Source of the DNA: Mesorhizobium sp. AR07
Lineage (GTDB): Bacteria > Pseudomonadota > Alphaproteobacteria > Rhizobiales > Rhizobiaceae
Direction of reading: 5' to 3'
Assembly: GCF_024746815.1 (NCBI RefSeq)
Contig: NZ_CP080525.1
Span: 4,458,501-4,522,500 of the forward strand
DNA length: 64,000 nt
Each line of letters starts with the position of its first letter. Within the stretch, counting starts at the first letter, position 1. Both the position numbers and the translations under genes were made by a program. The notes beneath the pieces were generated by a model. The model was given only the letters and a program-made list of their open reading frames with translations, did no database searches and was not told the DNA's origin. Of this stretch, positions 41,999-52,113 are shown piece by piece.

Positions 41999-42415
41999 CT
42001 ATCCGTGCGGCATTCGCTCGAATGCCTGCAACGACGGATCCATCGTGTCCCAGGCATGGCCGCGGATCGCGTAAGTGACCACCTGTGGATCGAAATCGCC
42101 GGGGTCGTCGAGGCTGGTCGCGTGGACTGCTATCAGCTCCGGCATGGCGACGAATGTCAGGAACACCGGCGTTCCGCAGGTCGGGCAGAAGGCGTGGACC
42201 TTCTCGTTGCCGCTGTCGCCTTTCATCCGCCAGGTGCTCACCTCGCCGGTGATGGCCATATCGGCGCGCCGGCCGAAGGTCAGATAGGATCCGTGGCCCG
42301 TGCCTGCGCGCTTCTGGCAATCGAGGCATTGGCAGTGGTTCTGGAAGATAGGCTCGCCGCTCGTTTCATAGCGGATCGCGCCGCATGCGCAGCCGCCGCT
42401 GTATCGCTTGGTCAT
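41999..42415 (-). CDS. GFA family (CENP-V/GFA domain) zinc protein
   Basis: 138 residues with zinc-binding Cys in GGCACGAIRY, HCQCLDCQKRAG and FCPTCGTPVF, the full set of the GFA fold. The family is named for glutathione-dependent formaldehyde-activating enzymes, but most members have no shown substrate. It converges on the LtrA gene and precedes, in its own direction, nothing. The upstream gap to the SRPBCC gene is 43 bp on the same strand, so the ArsR-SRPBCC-GFA genes may be one transcript. Confidence 0.9.
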   Translation of the reverse strand: MTKRYSGGCACGAIRYETSGEPIFQNHCQCLDCQKRAGTGHGSYLTFGRRADMAITGEVSTWRMKGDSGNEKVHAFCPTCGTPVFLTFVAMPELIAVHATSLDDPGDFDPQVVTYAIRGHAWDTMDPSLQAFERMPHG

Positions 42416-42458
42416 TGTCGTTCTCCACTGGCCTGGCTCTGCATGATATCGCAGGGCA

Positions 42459-42923
42459 TCAGGCTGATTTCGGCTTGGCGGAAATGTCGATGCCGCTGCC
42501 GGTTTCGAGGAAGGATTTCAAGCTGGACAGCACCGCCGGCCATCCCTGGCTGATGCCCTTCGCCATGCCGCTGCCGGCTTCGAGTTCGTCATGGGTGACG
42601 GTCAGCCGCACCATTGTGTCGTATTCCTCGATCGCGAACGTCACCCGGCTGTATTGCGACGGATCGTTGGCCTGCGAAGCGTTCGCCCAGGTCATGACGA
42701 GACGGGTCGGCGGCGAAATCTCGACGACCTTGCCGACGAGTTCGACGGTCCGCTCGTCATTGTCGCGGATATGTTCCCACTTCGATCCCGGCTTCCAGTC
42801 GGAGACGTTCTCGTGGCCCCAGTAGCGCTTTGCGATATCGGGCCTGGTTATGGCCTCGAACACCTTTTGCGGCGTCGAGCGGATATAGGTGACGTAGACA
42901 AAGCTGGTCGTCTCTCTGGTCAT
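42459..42923 (-). CDS. SRPBCC/AHSA1-domain protein
   Basis: 154 residues; GGAGAGG lies before the ATG at 42923, which overlaps the ArsR stop as ATGA. START/Bet v1-like fold of the AHSA1 group: FVYVTYIRSTPQKVFEAITR, then KRYWGH and WKPGSKWEHIRD, ending with GWPAVLSSLKSFLETG. Such genes are commonly paired with an ArsR repressor; the ligand is unknown and likely hydrophobic. Confidence 0.92.
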   Translation of the reverse strand: MTRETTSFVYVTYIRSTPQKVFEAITRPDIAKRYWGHENVSDWKPGSKWEHIRDNDERTVELVGKVVEISPPTRLVMTWANASQANDPSQYSRVTFAIEEYDTMVRLTVTHDELEAGSGMAKGISQGWPAVLSSLKSFLETGSGIDISAKPKSA

Positions 42924-43240
42924 TGGTCCTCTCCTTCGAGTTCTTGCTTCAGGTCGTGCAGCAGGCTGAGCCGCTGACGTTCGAATTTCCGCACCCACCG
43001 CTCGTAGACTTCGTGCAGCGGCACGGGGTTGATGAAATGCAGTTTTTCCCGGCCGCGCTTGACCGTGCTCACCAGATTGGCCTCTTCCAGCAGGTCGAGG
43101 TGCTGGGTGGCGGATTGCCTCGCCATGTCCAGGTTTTCGCAAAGCTGGCCGAGCGTCTGCCCGTTCTTCTCGCACAGAAGGTCGAGCAGCCTTCTGCGTG
43201 TCGGGTCGCCCAGTGCCTTGAAAACCTTGTCGGCGTCCAT
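42920..43240 (-). CDS. ArsR-family transcriptional repressor
   Basis: 106 residues from the ATG at 43240 (GTG at 43249 would add three). Winged helix-turn-helix with FKALGDPTRRRLLDLLCEK, NLDMARQSATQHLDLLEEAN (recognition helix) and wing KRGREKLHFINP. No metal-binding Cys pair of the ArsR/SmtB type is seen, so it belongs to the metal-free group usually coupled with AHSA1 proteins. It is the first gene of that operon. An inverted repeat 31 bp upstream (43272-43291) is a plausible operator for autorepression. Confidence 0.92.
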   Translation of the reverse strand: MDADKVFKALGDPTRRRLLDLLCEKNGQTLGQLCENLDMARQSATQHLDLLEEANLVSTVKRGREKLHFINPVPLHEVYERWVRKFERQRLSLLHDLKQELEGEDQ

Positions 43241-43271
43241 CGGCCTCACTCGTTCGTTGTGAAGTCATAAT

Positions 43272-43291
43272 ATGCAGGTAAATGCCTGCAT
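43272..43291. promoter_or_regulatory. Candidate ArsR operator (inverted repeat)
   Basis: ATGCAGG and CCTGCAT are perfect 7-base arms separated by TAAATG, 31 bases upstream of the arsR-type start. Position and symmetry suit the dimeric repressor encoded there. The rest of 43292-43478 has no gene. Confidence 0.55.
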
Positions 43292-43478
43292 GTCAACTGG
43301 CAACAAAGCCCGCCGCAATCGCTTGGGCGAAGGTTATTCAGGGCTTGGCAGTCGATTGCTGAATGGGCCGTGCGCCGGCCGTCGTCTAACGGCTCCCTGC
43401 CTGGCAGGGCGAAGCCACGGAAGGGAAGAGAACCGCCAGGACTTCGTCCGAGCCTCGGATCGACGATCTCGATGGACG

Positions 43479-43766
43479 TCAGATGCCTTCGACCAGCACG
43501 ATCTCGCCGTCGGCGACCTTCTGGCGGATGGCGACCGCGCGCTGGTATTCCGGCGAGTGGTAGCAGTCATGCGCCGTGGCAAGCGATTCGAACTCGATAA
43601 TGACGTTGCGCGCGCGCCCGACACCCTCGGCCATTTCATGCGCACCGCCGCGCGCCAGGAATTTCGCGCCGAAGCGGTCGAAGGCCAGTTTCGAGGCGGC
43701 GACATACTCCTTGTAGCCTTCGGCGTCGCGCACATCGACGCGGGCGATCCAGTATCCCTTGGGCAT
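43479..43766 (-). CDS. DUF1330 family protein
   Basis: 95 residues, the usual length of this small dimeric alpha-beta-barrel family. Typical segments are YWIARVDVRDAEGYKEYVAA, ARGG, GRARNVIIEFESLATAHDCY and SPEYQRAVAIRQ. The biochemical role of the family is not established. It lies 31 bp upstream of pyrF's stop... in the opposite sense of order: pyrF is transcribed first, then this gene on the same strand, so both may share a transcript. Ribosome site AGGAAAG precedes the ATG. Confidence 0.92.
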   Translation of the reverse strand: MPKGYWIARVDVRDAEGYKEYVAASKLAFDRFGAKFLARGGAHEMAEGVGRARNVIIEFESLATAHDCYHSPEYQRAVAIRQKVADGEIVLVEGI

Positions 43767-43797
43767 TTCTTTCCTCCGAACTTGTTCTTGAAAAACC

Positions 43798-44514
43798 TCA
43801 GGCAGAGCGCATTTCGGTCAGGATCGCTTCGGCCGCTTCTCGTTTGTTGGCCGCGGCAATGATCGGCCGGCCAACGACGAGATGGCTGGCGCCGTTGCGG
43901 ATCGCTTGTGCCGGCGTCACCACGCGCTTCTGGTCGCCATGGTCGCTGCCCGCCGGCCGGATGCCTGGCGTCACCACCGCCATGTCGGGCCCGACGATGC
44001 GGCGCACCGCTTCGGCTTCCGCGGCCGAGCAGACGATGCCGCCCATGCCGGCATGCAGCGCCTGTTCCGAGCGCCGCAGCACCAGCGTATGCGGGTCATA
44101 CTCATAGCCGACGTCAATCATGTCCTGCTCGTCCATCGAGGTCAGCACACTGACGGCAAGCAGGCAAAGCTCGCTGCCCCTGGCCGCTTCCACCGCCGCC
44201 CGCATCGCCTTGGGATAGGCATGGATGGTCAGCATGGTCACGCCCATCTTGACGATGTTCTCGACGCCCTTGGCCACCGTGTGGTCGATATCGAGCAGCT
44301 TCATGTCAAGGAAGATCTTTGTCCCGCCGCCGCTGGCCAGTTCCCTGGCGAAGTCCAATCCCCCGGCGAAGGCCAGCTGATAGCCGATCTTGTAGAAGGA
44401 GACGACGCCGTCGAGTTCGCGCACCGCCTGCTCGGCTTCCCGCACGGTCGGCACGTCGAGGCCGACGATCAGTCTTTCCTGCATCGATTTGGCCTGCATC
44501 GATTGGACCTGCAT
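43798..44514 (-). CDS. pyrF: Orotidine 5'-phosphate decarboxylase
   Basis: 238 residues from the ATG at 44514; in-frame starts at 44499 and 44484 are also possible because the N terminus is built from a 15-base repeat that brings an ATG each time (M-Q-V-Q-S-M-Q-A-K-S-M-Q). The (beta/alpha)8 enzyme makes UMP from OMP. The catalytic motif FLDMKLLDIDHTV carries the Lys and two Asp; GVTMLTIHAYP, VVTPGIRPAG and HLVVGRPI (phosphate) are standard. It follows the FMN reductase gene by 11 bp on the same strand and is probably co-transcribed with it. Confidence 0.95.
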   Translation of the reverse strand: MQVQSMQAKSMQERLIVGLDVPTVREAEQAVRELDGVVSFYKIGYQLAFAGGLDFARELASGGGTKIFLDMKLLDIDHTVAKGVENIVKMGVTMLTIHAYPKAMRAAVEAARGSELCLLAVSVLTSMDEQDMIDVGYEYDPHTLVLRRSEQALHAGMGGIVCSAAEAEAVRRIVGPDMAVVTPGIRPAGSDHGDQKRVVTPAQAIRNGASHLVVGRPIIAAANKREAAEAILTEMRSA

Positions 44515-44525
44515 GGTTCCGGCAA

Positions 44526-45122
44526 TCACATCTCGATCCGGGTCGACAGCATGCGCGAGGTTTCGATCAGCGTTCGGCATAGGTGCTCCATCGATTTGTG
44601 CAGTCTTTCGTCACGGAAATTGCCGGCCTCGTCGAAGGCGTTGCCGCCCTCGGGCACCGAACATTCCGGCGTCACCACCTCCATCTGGCAACGCACCAGC
44701 ACGGCGCGCAGATGGTTGATGCAGCGGATGCCGGCAAAGTGCCCGTTGGAGGACGAGCAGAGCCCAACGACCTTGCCGGCAAGCGGCCGGACCGGCCTGC
44801 TGCCATCCTTGCGTACCCGGCTCACCCAGTCGATCGTGTTCTTGAGCAGTGGCGGAATGGAGCCGTTATACTCGGGCGTGGCGATCAGCAGTCCGTCATG
44901 GGCAATGATCAGGCGGCCGAGTTTGAGGGCGTGTTCGGGAACGCCCCTTTCCTTTTCCAGGTCCTCGTCGAGGATCGGCAGGGGATAATCGGCAAGCGAG
45001 ATGCGGGTCACCTCGGCGCCTTGCATGGCAAGTTCCTTTTGCGCCACGTCGGCGGTCCTGCCGCTATAGGCGCCACTGCGCACCGAGCCGGCGAAGACGA
45101 GGATTTTCGGGATCACTGCCAT
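44526..45122 (-). CDS. NADPH-dependent FMN reductase family protein
   Basis: 198 residues, flavodoxin-like fold. ILVFAGSVRSGAYSGRTA forms the FMN-phosphate loop; PEYNGSIPPLLKNTIDW is the family signature; GKVVGLCSSSNGHFAG follows. Related proteins reduce FMN, azo dyes, quinones or chromate with NAD(P)H in the cytoplasm. AAGGGTGG precedes the ATG. It is the first gene before pyrF (11 bp gap), with a repeat-filled gap upstream. Confidence 0.92.
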   Translation of the reverse strand: MAVIPKILVFAGSVRSGAYSGRTADVAQKELAMQGAEVTRISLADYPLPILDEDLEKERGVPEHALKLGRLIIAHDGLLIATPEYNGSIPPLLKNTIDWVSRVRKDGSRPVRPLAGKVVGLCSSSNGHFAGIRCINHLRAVLVRCQMEVVTPECSVPEGGNAFDEAGNFRDERLHKSMEHLCRTLIETSRMLSTRIEM

Positions 45123-45306
45123 TGGCCACCCTTGTTCCCGGACAGGTACAGCCAGAGGCCGCTCAAATCAACGCACCGGCCCAAAAATCGAAACCGATTT
45201 CTGGAAGGCATAGGAGTAGCGCTGTAAAGAGGTTGACGACCCGTCGGCAGCCAGGATTTCAAACGTCCTTGGGTGGACCGTTCCGGGATTGGCCGGGGCC
45301 TCCCAA

Positions 45307-45492
45307 CTTCGTCATCCCAGGGCGAAGCAGGAGCGAAGCTCCGTCGCGGAGACCCTGGGATCCATGCCGCACCCCGATCGAGTAGCAGCGAAGCAGAACT
45401 TCTGCACCGCAGCGGCGCCCGGAAGCCGCGGCATGGATCCTCGGGTCTGCGCTGCGTCGCTACACTCCTTGCTTCGCCCGTGGATGACGAAG
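45307..45492. repeat. Large imperfect inverted repeat (~186 bp)
   Basis: The left arm CTTCGTCATCCCAGGGCGAA...GATCCATGCCGC and the right arm GCGGCATGGATC...CGTGGATGACGAAG are mirror images over about 65 bases each with a few mismatches, separated by ~55 bp. A transcript of either strand would fold into one long hairpin. It matches the style of the dispersed rhizobial palindromes. The rest of the 444-bp gap 45123-45566 has no supported gene. Confidence 0.75.
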
Positions 45493-45566
45493 CGGCGGAC
45501 GTTTTCGCTATTCGTCAAGGTATACGGTCAACGCTAGCGATCCGCGAACATTTCTGCGCGGAGGAA

Positions 45567-46172
45567 CTAATGTGCTTCGCGCCGGTAGATCCACAGCTGC
45601 GTCGGCGGGATGTTGCGCAAGATGAAATCGAAATGCTTGACCGTGTAGTCGCCACGGCCCGGCGGGATCGGCGACATCGGCCCATAGGTCAGCTGCACGA
45701 TCGGCCGTCCGGCCGGGATGCGGTCGAGGAGGCTCTCGATGTAGGCGATGCGCTGGGCGACCGGAAAATTGAGCAGCGGCACGCCGGAAACGACGGAATC
45801 GAAGATCATGCCGCGCTTCTCGCCAAGCGTGGCGTTGAGGTTGAAGGCATCGCCTTCGATGACGTTGACACCGGGATAAAGCTGCCGCAGGTGGCGGACG
45901 AAATCGGTGTTGTATTCGACCGCGTAGAGGTTTTCGGGCCGCACGCCCAGCGCCAGGATGGCGCGCGTGATGACGCCGGTGCCGGGACCGACTTCGAGCA
46001 CCGGCAGGCCGGATTTCGGATTGACGATCGAGGCCATCTTGCGGGCGGTGATCGAACTGGTCGGCACGATCGAGCCGACGGTCTTCGGCTTGTCGATCCA
46101 GCCCTTGAAGAATTTGAGCTCGTCGTCGAACTTTTCGGCAAGCGCCTTCCGCAGTCCGGGACCACGTGTCAT
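45567..46172 (-). CDS. pmtA: Phosphatidylethanolamine N-methyltransferase
   Basis: 201 residues from the ATG at 46172, preceded by GAGGAGAG. SAM-binding motif VLEVGPGTGVITRAILALG, then AVEYNTDF and VIEGDAFNLN; the post-core VSGVPLLNFPVAQR and IVQLTYGPMSPIP are typical of rhizobial-type PmtA. It methylates phosphatidylethanolamine three times to phosphatidylcholine at the inner membrane, which rhizobia need for symbiosis and stress tolerance. It is single and lies downstream of dnaJ on the same strand with a repeat in between. Confidence 0.93.
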   Translation of the reverse strand: MTRGPGLRKALAEKFDDELKFFKGWIDKPKTVGSIVPTSSITARKMASIVNPKSGLPVLEVGPGTGVITRAILALGVRPENLYAVEYNTDFVRHLRQLYPGVNVIEGDAFNLNATLGEKRGMIFDSVVSGVPLLNFPVAQRIAYIESLLDRIPAGRPIVQLTYGPMSPIPPGRGDYTVKHFDFILRNIPPTQLWIYRREAH

Positions 46173-46343
46173 GCAAGCTCTCCTCAGTGCTCTCCGCAAG
46201 TTACTTAACACCTAAGCGGCGCAAGGCAAGGCGCGGCCAGACGCATGTCGTGGATAAGATAAGTTTCGTCGCGTCTCAAGGCGCGGCGCGTTTCACGGAT
46301 TCGCGCCGCATGCCTAGGATTTTGGTCCATGCATGTCTGGTCT

Positions 46344-46392
46344 ATGCATGTCGTTGTCCCAAAACCGGTTCCCACTTTTGGGCGACATGCAT
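46344..46392. repeat. Dispersed ATGCATGTCG palindrome at the dnaJ end
   Basis: ATGCATGTCGTTGTCCCAAA to CACTTTTGGGCGACATGCAT, the same palindromic unit as 27659-27705; it overlaps the last base of the dnaJ stop codon, so it may shape the 3' end of the dnaJ message. Confidence 0.7.
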
Positions 46393-47522
46393 CAACGCTC
46401 GCCGAAGGATTCGAAGAAATCCTTCATGCGGGAGAAAAAGCCGCTCGACTGGGGCGAATTGTCCTGCGAGGAGAGCTGTTCGAACTCCTCCAGCAGCTCG
46501 CGCTGGCGGCGGGTGAGGTTCTGCGGCGTCTCGACAGCGGTCTGGATGTAGAGATCGCCGACATTGGGCTGGCGCAGCACCGGCATGCCCTTGCCCTTGA
46601 GGCGGAACTGACGGCCGTTCTGGGTGCCTTCGGTCACCTTCACCTTGGTCTGCGTGCCATCCAGCGTCGTCACCTCGAAGGAGCCGCCAAGGGCGGCCGT
46701 CGTCATCGAGATCGGCACCTTGCAGTAGAGGTCGGCGCCGTCGCGCTGGAAGAACTCGTGCGGCTTCACCGCCAGGAAAATATAGAGGTCGCCGGACGGC
46801 CCGCCGCGCAGGCCTGCCTCGCCTTCATTGGCAAGGCGGATGCGGGTGCCGTCCTCGATGCCGGCCGGGATGTTGACCGACAGCGACCGCTCTTCGGTGA
46901 CGCGGCCCTGGCCGGCGCATTTCGGGCACGGGTCCTTGATGGTCTGGCCGCGCCCCTGGCATTGCGGGCAGGTCCGCTCGATCGAGAAGAAGCCTTGCGT
47001 GGCACGCACCTTGCCGTGGCCGTTGCACATCGAGCAGGTGGCAGGCTGGGTGCCGGGCTTGGCGCCGCTGCCCGAGCATTCCGAGCAGGAGATCGACGCC
47101 GGCACGCGGATCTGCGCGGTCTTGCCGGCAAAGGCCTCTTCCAGCGAGATTTCCATATTGTAGCGCAGGTCGGCGCCGCGCTCGCGGCCGCCCGACGAGC
47201 GGCGCTGGCGCCCGCCCATCATGTCGCCGAAAATGTCCTCGAATATGTCGGCAAACCCGCCGGCGCCAAAGCCTTGCGCGCCGCCATTCATGCCGCCCTG
47301 TTCGAAGGCCGCGTGACCGAAGCGGTCATAGGCCGCGCGCTTCTGCGGGTCCTTCAGCGTCTCGTAGGCTTCGTTGATTTCCTTGAACTTGTGCTCGCAG
47401 GAATGATCGCCGGGATTGCGGTCGGGATGGAACTGCATGGCAAGCTTGCGGAAAGCGCTCTTGAGCTCCTTCTCGTCGGCGCCTTTCTGGACGCCCAGCG
47501 TTTCGTAGAAATCAGCTTTCAT
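46392..47522 (-). CDS. dnaJ: Chaperone DnaJ (Hsp40)
   Basis: 376 residues from the ATG at 47522. J domain with the HPD tripeptide (FHPDRNPG, ~33-35), a Gly/Phe-rich stretch (GGAQGFGAGGFADIFEDIFG), four zinc-binding CxxCxGxG repeats (CSECSGSG, CSMCNGHG, CPQCQGRG, CPKCAGQG) and the C-terminal substrate-binding domain. It stimulates the ATPase of DnaK and delivers unfolded proteins. It lies downstream of dnaK in the same direction, but a strong terminator stands between the two, so read-through or its own promoter must be used. Confidence 0.97.
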   Translation of the reverse strand: MKADFYETLGVQKGADEKELKSAFRKLAMQFHPDRNPGDHSCEHKFKEINEAYETLKDPQKRAAYDRFGHAAFEQGGMNGGAQGFGAGGFADIFEDIFGDMMGGRQRRSSGGRERGADLRYNMEISLEEAFAGKTAQIRVPASISCSECSGSGAKPGTQPATCSMCNGHGKVRATQGFFSIERTCPQCQGRGQTIKDPCPKCAGQGRVTEERSLSVNIPAGIEDGTRIRLANEGEAGLRGGPSGDLYIFLAVKPHEFFQRDGADLYCKVPISMTTAALGGSFEVTTLDGTQTKVKVTEGTQNGRQFRLKGKGMPVLRQPNVGDLYIQTAVETPQNLTRRQRELLEEFEQLSSQDNSPQSSGFFSRMKDFFESFGER

Positions 47523-47682
47523 TTTTTCCCGCTGTCCGATGCTCAACGTCTTCATGCATTGTTGCGTCTTTTGCCGGCACTGACGTTTCGATTTAGGTGC
47601 GATGGAACCGCGATGCCAGTGTCGACGCGGGTTTGCCCGCATTTTTTTGGCGAGGTCCGCGCTTTTTTCCGCAAGGGGTTGC

Positions 47683-47712
47683 AAAAAAGCCCGGCCTTCG
47701 CCGGGCTTTTCG
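47683..47712 (-). terminator. Intrinsic terminator after dnaK
   Basis: On the minus strand a stem AAAAGCCCGGC/GCCGGGCTTTT with a GAAG loop is followed by a run of T. It lies 23 bp after the dnaK stop and before dnaJ. Confidence 0.88.
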
Positions 47713-47734
47713 CTTTATCTTGCCGTCAAATGGT

Positions 47735-49651
<1,917 letters not shown>

Positions 49652-49771
49652 TTTTCTAGTCTCTCCGCTAAGCAGGCTCTCAGGACCCGTACAGGCGTTC
49701 CAACGAAAGCCCCTGTTCACAAGAAATCCCGTCCGGCAACCGGTGTTCCGGCGCCGCACGGCTTGGCGCGT

Positions 49772-49800
49772 ATATAAGAACAGGCGGCATCGCGCGCAAG
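49772..49800 (-). promoter_or_regulatory. Candidate RpoH (sigma-32) promoter of dnaK
   Basis: On the minus strand CTTGCG and CTTATAT are separated by 16 bases, ending about 120 bp before the dnaK start. This agrees with the alphaproteobacterial heat-shock pattern CTTG-N(16-18)-C-TAT-T. Basis is pattern similarity only. Confidence 0.5.
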
Positions 49801-50138
49801 CATTCTGCGCAAGGCTTCCATGAACCTTTCCGTCTCCCCCTGCGACTGATGTCCAGACGCCGCATGGTGCGGCCCGGAAAGGAAGCCCCATGACCAGTAA
49901 CCCAGAGGCTCCGCGGTCTCCGGGACCAACAGGAACTCAGCGCGACCACCGCCTTCGGGATGGGGTCGATGCGCTGGGCTTTCCGCTGATTCCGTTGACC
50001 CTGCGGAAGAGCAGGCGTATCGTAAAAATGAGGAAAGCAGACAATTCGATCAGGGACGAACGTGCCGGAACGCCGCGCCTTGCCCTGATTTGCGCGGCAA
50101 CGCCGGGTGTTTCTCCCGTGGCAAACGGGGGTGGCTTC

Positions 50139-52103
50139 ATGTCTCGCGTCCGCGGCACGTTCGTATCGTCTCTCGACGGCCGTTTGCGCCGGGCCGTGCA
50201 TCCAGGCGGATTGCTGGCGCTGGCGCTCACCGCCGGCCTGTGGCTTGGTGGCGCGGCACTGGCCCAGGATACCCAGACCCAGATCATCTATCCCGGCTCG
50301 ATGGCGGTGACCGGATTTTCCGGCACCACCATTCCCAACTTCGACCAGGGCCTGCCGCCCGGCGTCGATCCGGTCGACGAAACCTTCATCGACACCACGC
50401 GCGCCACTTTGCGCGTCTTCGACGTCTCGCACCTCGGCGGGCCGGCCGCGGGCCAGCTCGTCTTCACGCCGCCACCCTTCGAGGTGACGGCCGGCCAGAT
50501 CGGCCAGGTGTTCGGCGTCACCTATGATGACGGCGTGCGTGATGGCGTCCCCTCCGGCGTTCCCAACCTCTATGCCGGCGCCACCTCGCTGCACGGCATC
50601 CGCATCGTCACCCCGGATGTGGACCACGATGGAAGGCCCGAGCGGCAGCGCCGCGGCACGGCCGGCGCCACCTTCATGGACGGCCAGTTCGGCACCGAAA
50701 ACGGTGGCGGGCCTGGCACCATATGGAAGATCGACGGCATCACCGGCCAGGTTTCCAAGTTCGCCGACATCGACACCAACAGCGGTCCTGGCATCGGCAA
50801 TCTCACCTTCGATCCCAGCCACCGCCAGTTCTTCGCCTCCGATCTCGACACCGGCCTCATCCATCGCATCGGCGCCGACGGCAAGCTGATCGACAGCTTC
50901 GACCATGGCGTTGCCGGGCGTCCGGCGCATGGGCTGGCTCCGGTCGCCGATGATGGTTCGGTGATGGACATCCGGGGCGCGGTCTTCGATAGCGAAGATC
51001 CCGATACCTGGGGCTATACGCAGGACGAGCGCCGCGTCTGGGCGGTCTCCTATCATGGCGGCCGGCTCTATTATTCGGTCGGCGAAAAGTCGGAAATCTG
51101 GTCGGTGGGCATTGCCCGCGACGGCACCTTTGCCGGCGATCCGCGCTGGGAACTGACGGTCAAGGCCGATAAGGACTACGCCGTCACCGACATCGCCTTC
51201 GACAACAGCGGCTTCATGTACCTGGCCCAGCGTGGCCCGGTCGAAAACCGCTACGACTACAGCCGGTTCGCCGATTCCGGCAAGGGCGAGGTCATCCGCT
51301 ACTGGCGCGAGAACCCGGACGATCCGGCGACGGAATCGGTCTGGGTGGAAGTGCCGCAGGAATATGCCGTCGGCTTCCCGCAGGGCAACCGGCAGTCGGC
51401 CGGTGGGCTCGACCTGCAATATGGCTACGACGCCGACGGCAATCTCGACACCTCGGTCTGCACGCAGACGCTGGTCAACACCGGCGACAAGCTGCGCGAC
51501 AATCCGGCTCTTGCCGAGCGGCTCGCCGCCGGCGGCCCGCTCGCCGTGCATGGCGTGCAGATCACGCCCAAGGACCTGGTCAAGCCGGCCAACGTGCCGC
51601 CCTTCGGCTCCTGGTTTGTCGATTTCGACGGCTATTTCGAAGACCCCGAAGTGGAAGGCCATGTCGGCGACGTCGCCATCTGGCATCCCTGTGAAGGCCG
51701 TGCCGGCTACTACGAGGAAATCCCGGGCGGCTATCTGCCACCCTTCTACCCGCCGGACTTCCCACCGCCCGGCAATTTGCCTCCCTGTCTCGATGTCGAG
51801 GCCGTCCAGTATTACTGCACGCCTTCGGGGCTCGAGGCCGATCTCTATCTCCATGACCATGCCGGCTTCGGCGGCGATTCGATCAAGGCCCAGTCCAGGA
51901 CGCCAGGCGTCGGGGTGACCTCACCCATGTCGCATGCACCCGGCAAGCCCTACACGATCGACATCACTGGCCACTCTCCGGGCGACACAGTCGATGTCGG
52001 ACTCTGCTTCTACAGGAAGTCCGACAAGGACAAGGGTGGCTACTATCCTTGCTGCAAGATGACTTTGCCGCTCAGAACCCCAGCCGTCAGCTGCGAACGT
52101 TGA
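50139..52103 (+). CDS. Secreted beta-propeller-like protein, unknown
   Basis: 654 residues from the ATG at 50139 (an open frame extends back to 49890 but lacks a signal-peptide start). Signal peptide: GGLLALALTAGLWLGGAALA, cleaved before QDTQTQ. The body has repeated motifs seen in propeller folds, such as GTIWKIDGITGQVSKFADID, GIGNLTFDPSHRQFFASDLD, GLIHRIGADGKLI and VTDIAFDNSGFMYLAQRGP. The C-terminal ~100 residues carry paired Cys (PPCLDVEAVQYYC, LCFYRKSD, YYPCCKM, VSCER), as found in proteins co-exported with DUF11 proteins. It lies 10 bp before the large repeat protein, so both are surely one operon and probably act together at the cell surface. Confidence 0.82.
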   Translation: MSRVRGTFVSSLDGRLRRAVHPGGLLALALTAGLWLGGAALAQDTQTQIIYPGSMAVTGFSGTTIPNFDQGLPPGVDPVDETFIDTTRATLRVFDVSHLGGPAAGQLVFTPPPFEVTAGQIGQVFGVTYDDGVRDGVPSGVPNLYAGATSLHGIRIVTPDVDHDGRPERQRRGTAGATFMDGQFGTENGGGPGTIWKIDGITGQVSKFADIDTNSGPGIGNLTFDPSHRQFFASDLDTGLIHRIGADGKLIDSFDHGVAGRPAHGLAPVADDGSVMDIRGAVFDSEDPDTWGYTQDERRVWAVSYHGGRLYYSVGEKSEIWSVGIARDGTFAGDPRWELTVKADKDYAVTDIAFDNSGFMYLAQRGPVENRYDYSRFADSGKGEVIRYWRENPDDPATESVWVEVPQEYAVGFPQGNRQSAGGLDLQYGYDADGNLDTSVCTQTLVNTGDKLRDNPALAERLAAGGPLAVHGVQITPKDLVKPANVPPFGSWFVDFDGYFEDPEVEGHVGDVAIWHPCEGRAGYYEEIPGGYLPPFYPPDFPPPGNLPPCLDVEAVQYYCTPSGLEADLYLHDHAGFGGDSIKAQSRTPGVGVTSPMSHAPGKPYTIDITGHSPGDTVDVGLCFYRKSDKDKGGYYPCCKMTLPLRTPAVSCER

Positions 52104-52113
52104 GGAGGGAAAG

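Noticed and set aside
43360..43440. GC-rich hairpins checked for a tRNA
   Set aside because: No cloverleaf: T-arm and anticodon arm do not fit, and no CCA-type 3' end.
47523..47682. Open frame extending dnaJ upstream by 54 residues
   Set aside because: Lies across the dnaK terminator flank and is Lys/Arg-rich; the J domain begins at the ATG at 47522.
49890..50138. N-terminal extension of the propeller-like protein
   Set aside because: The frame is open but has no signal peptide; the signal peptide begins only after the ATG at 50139.
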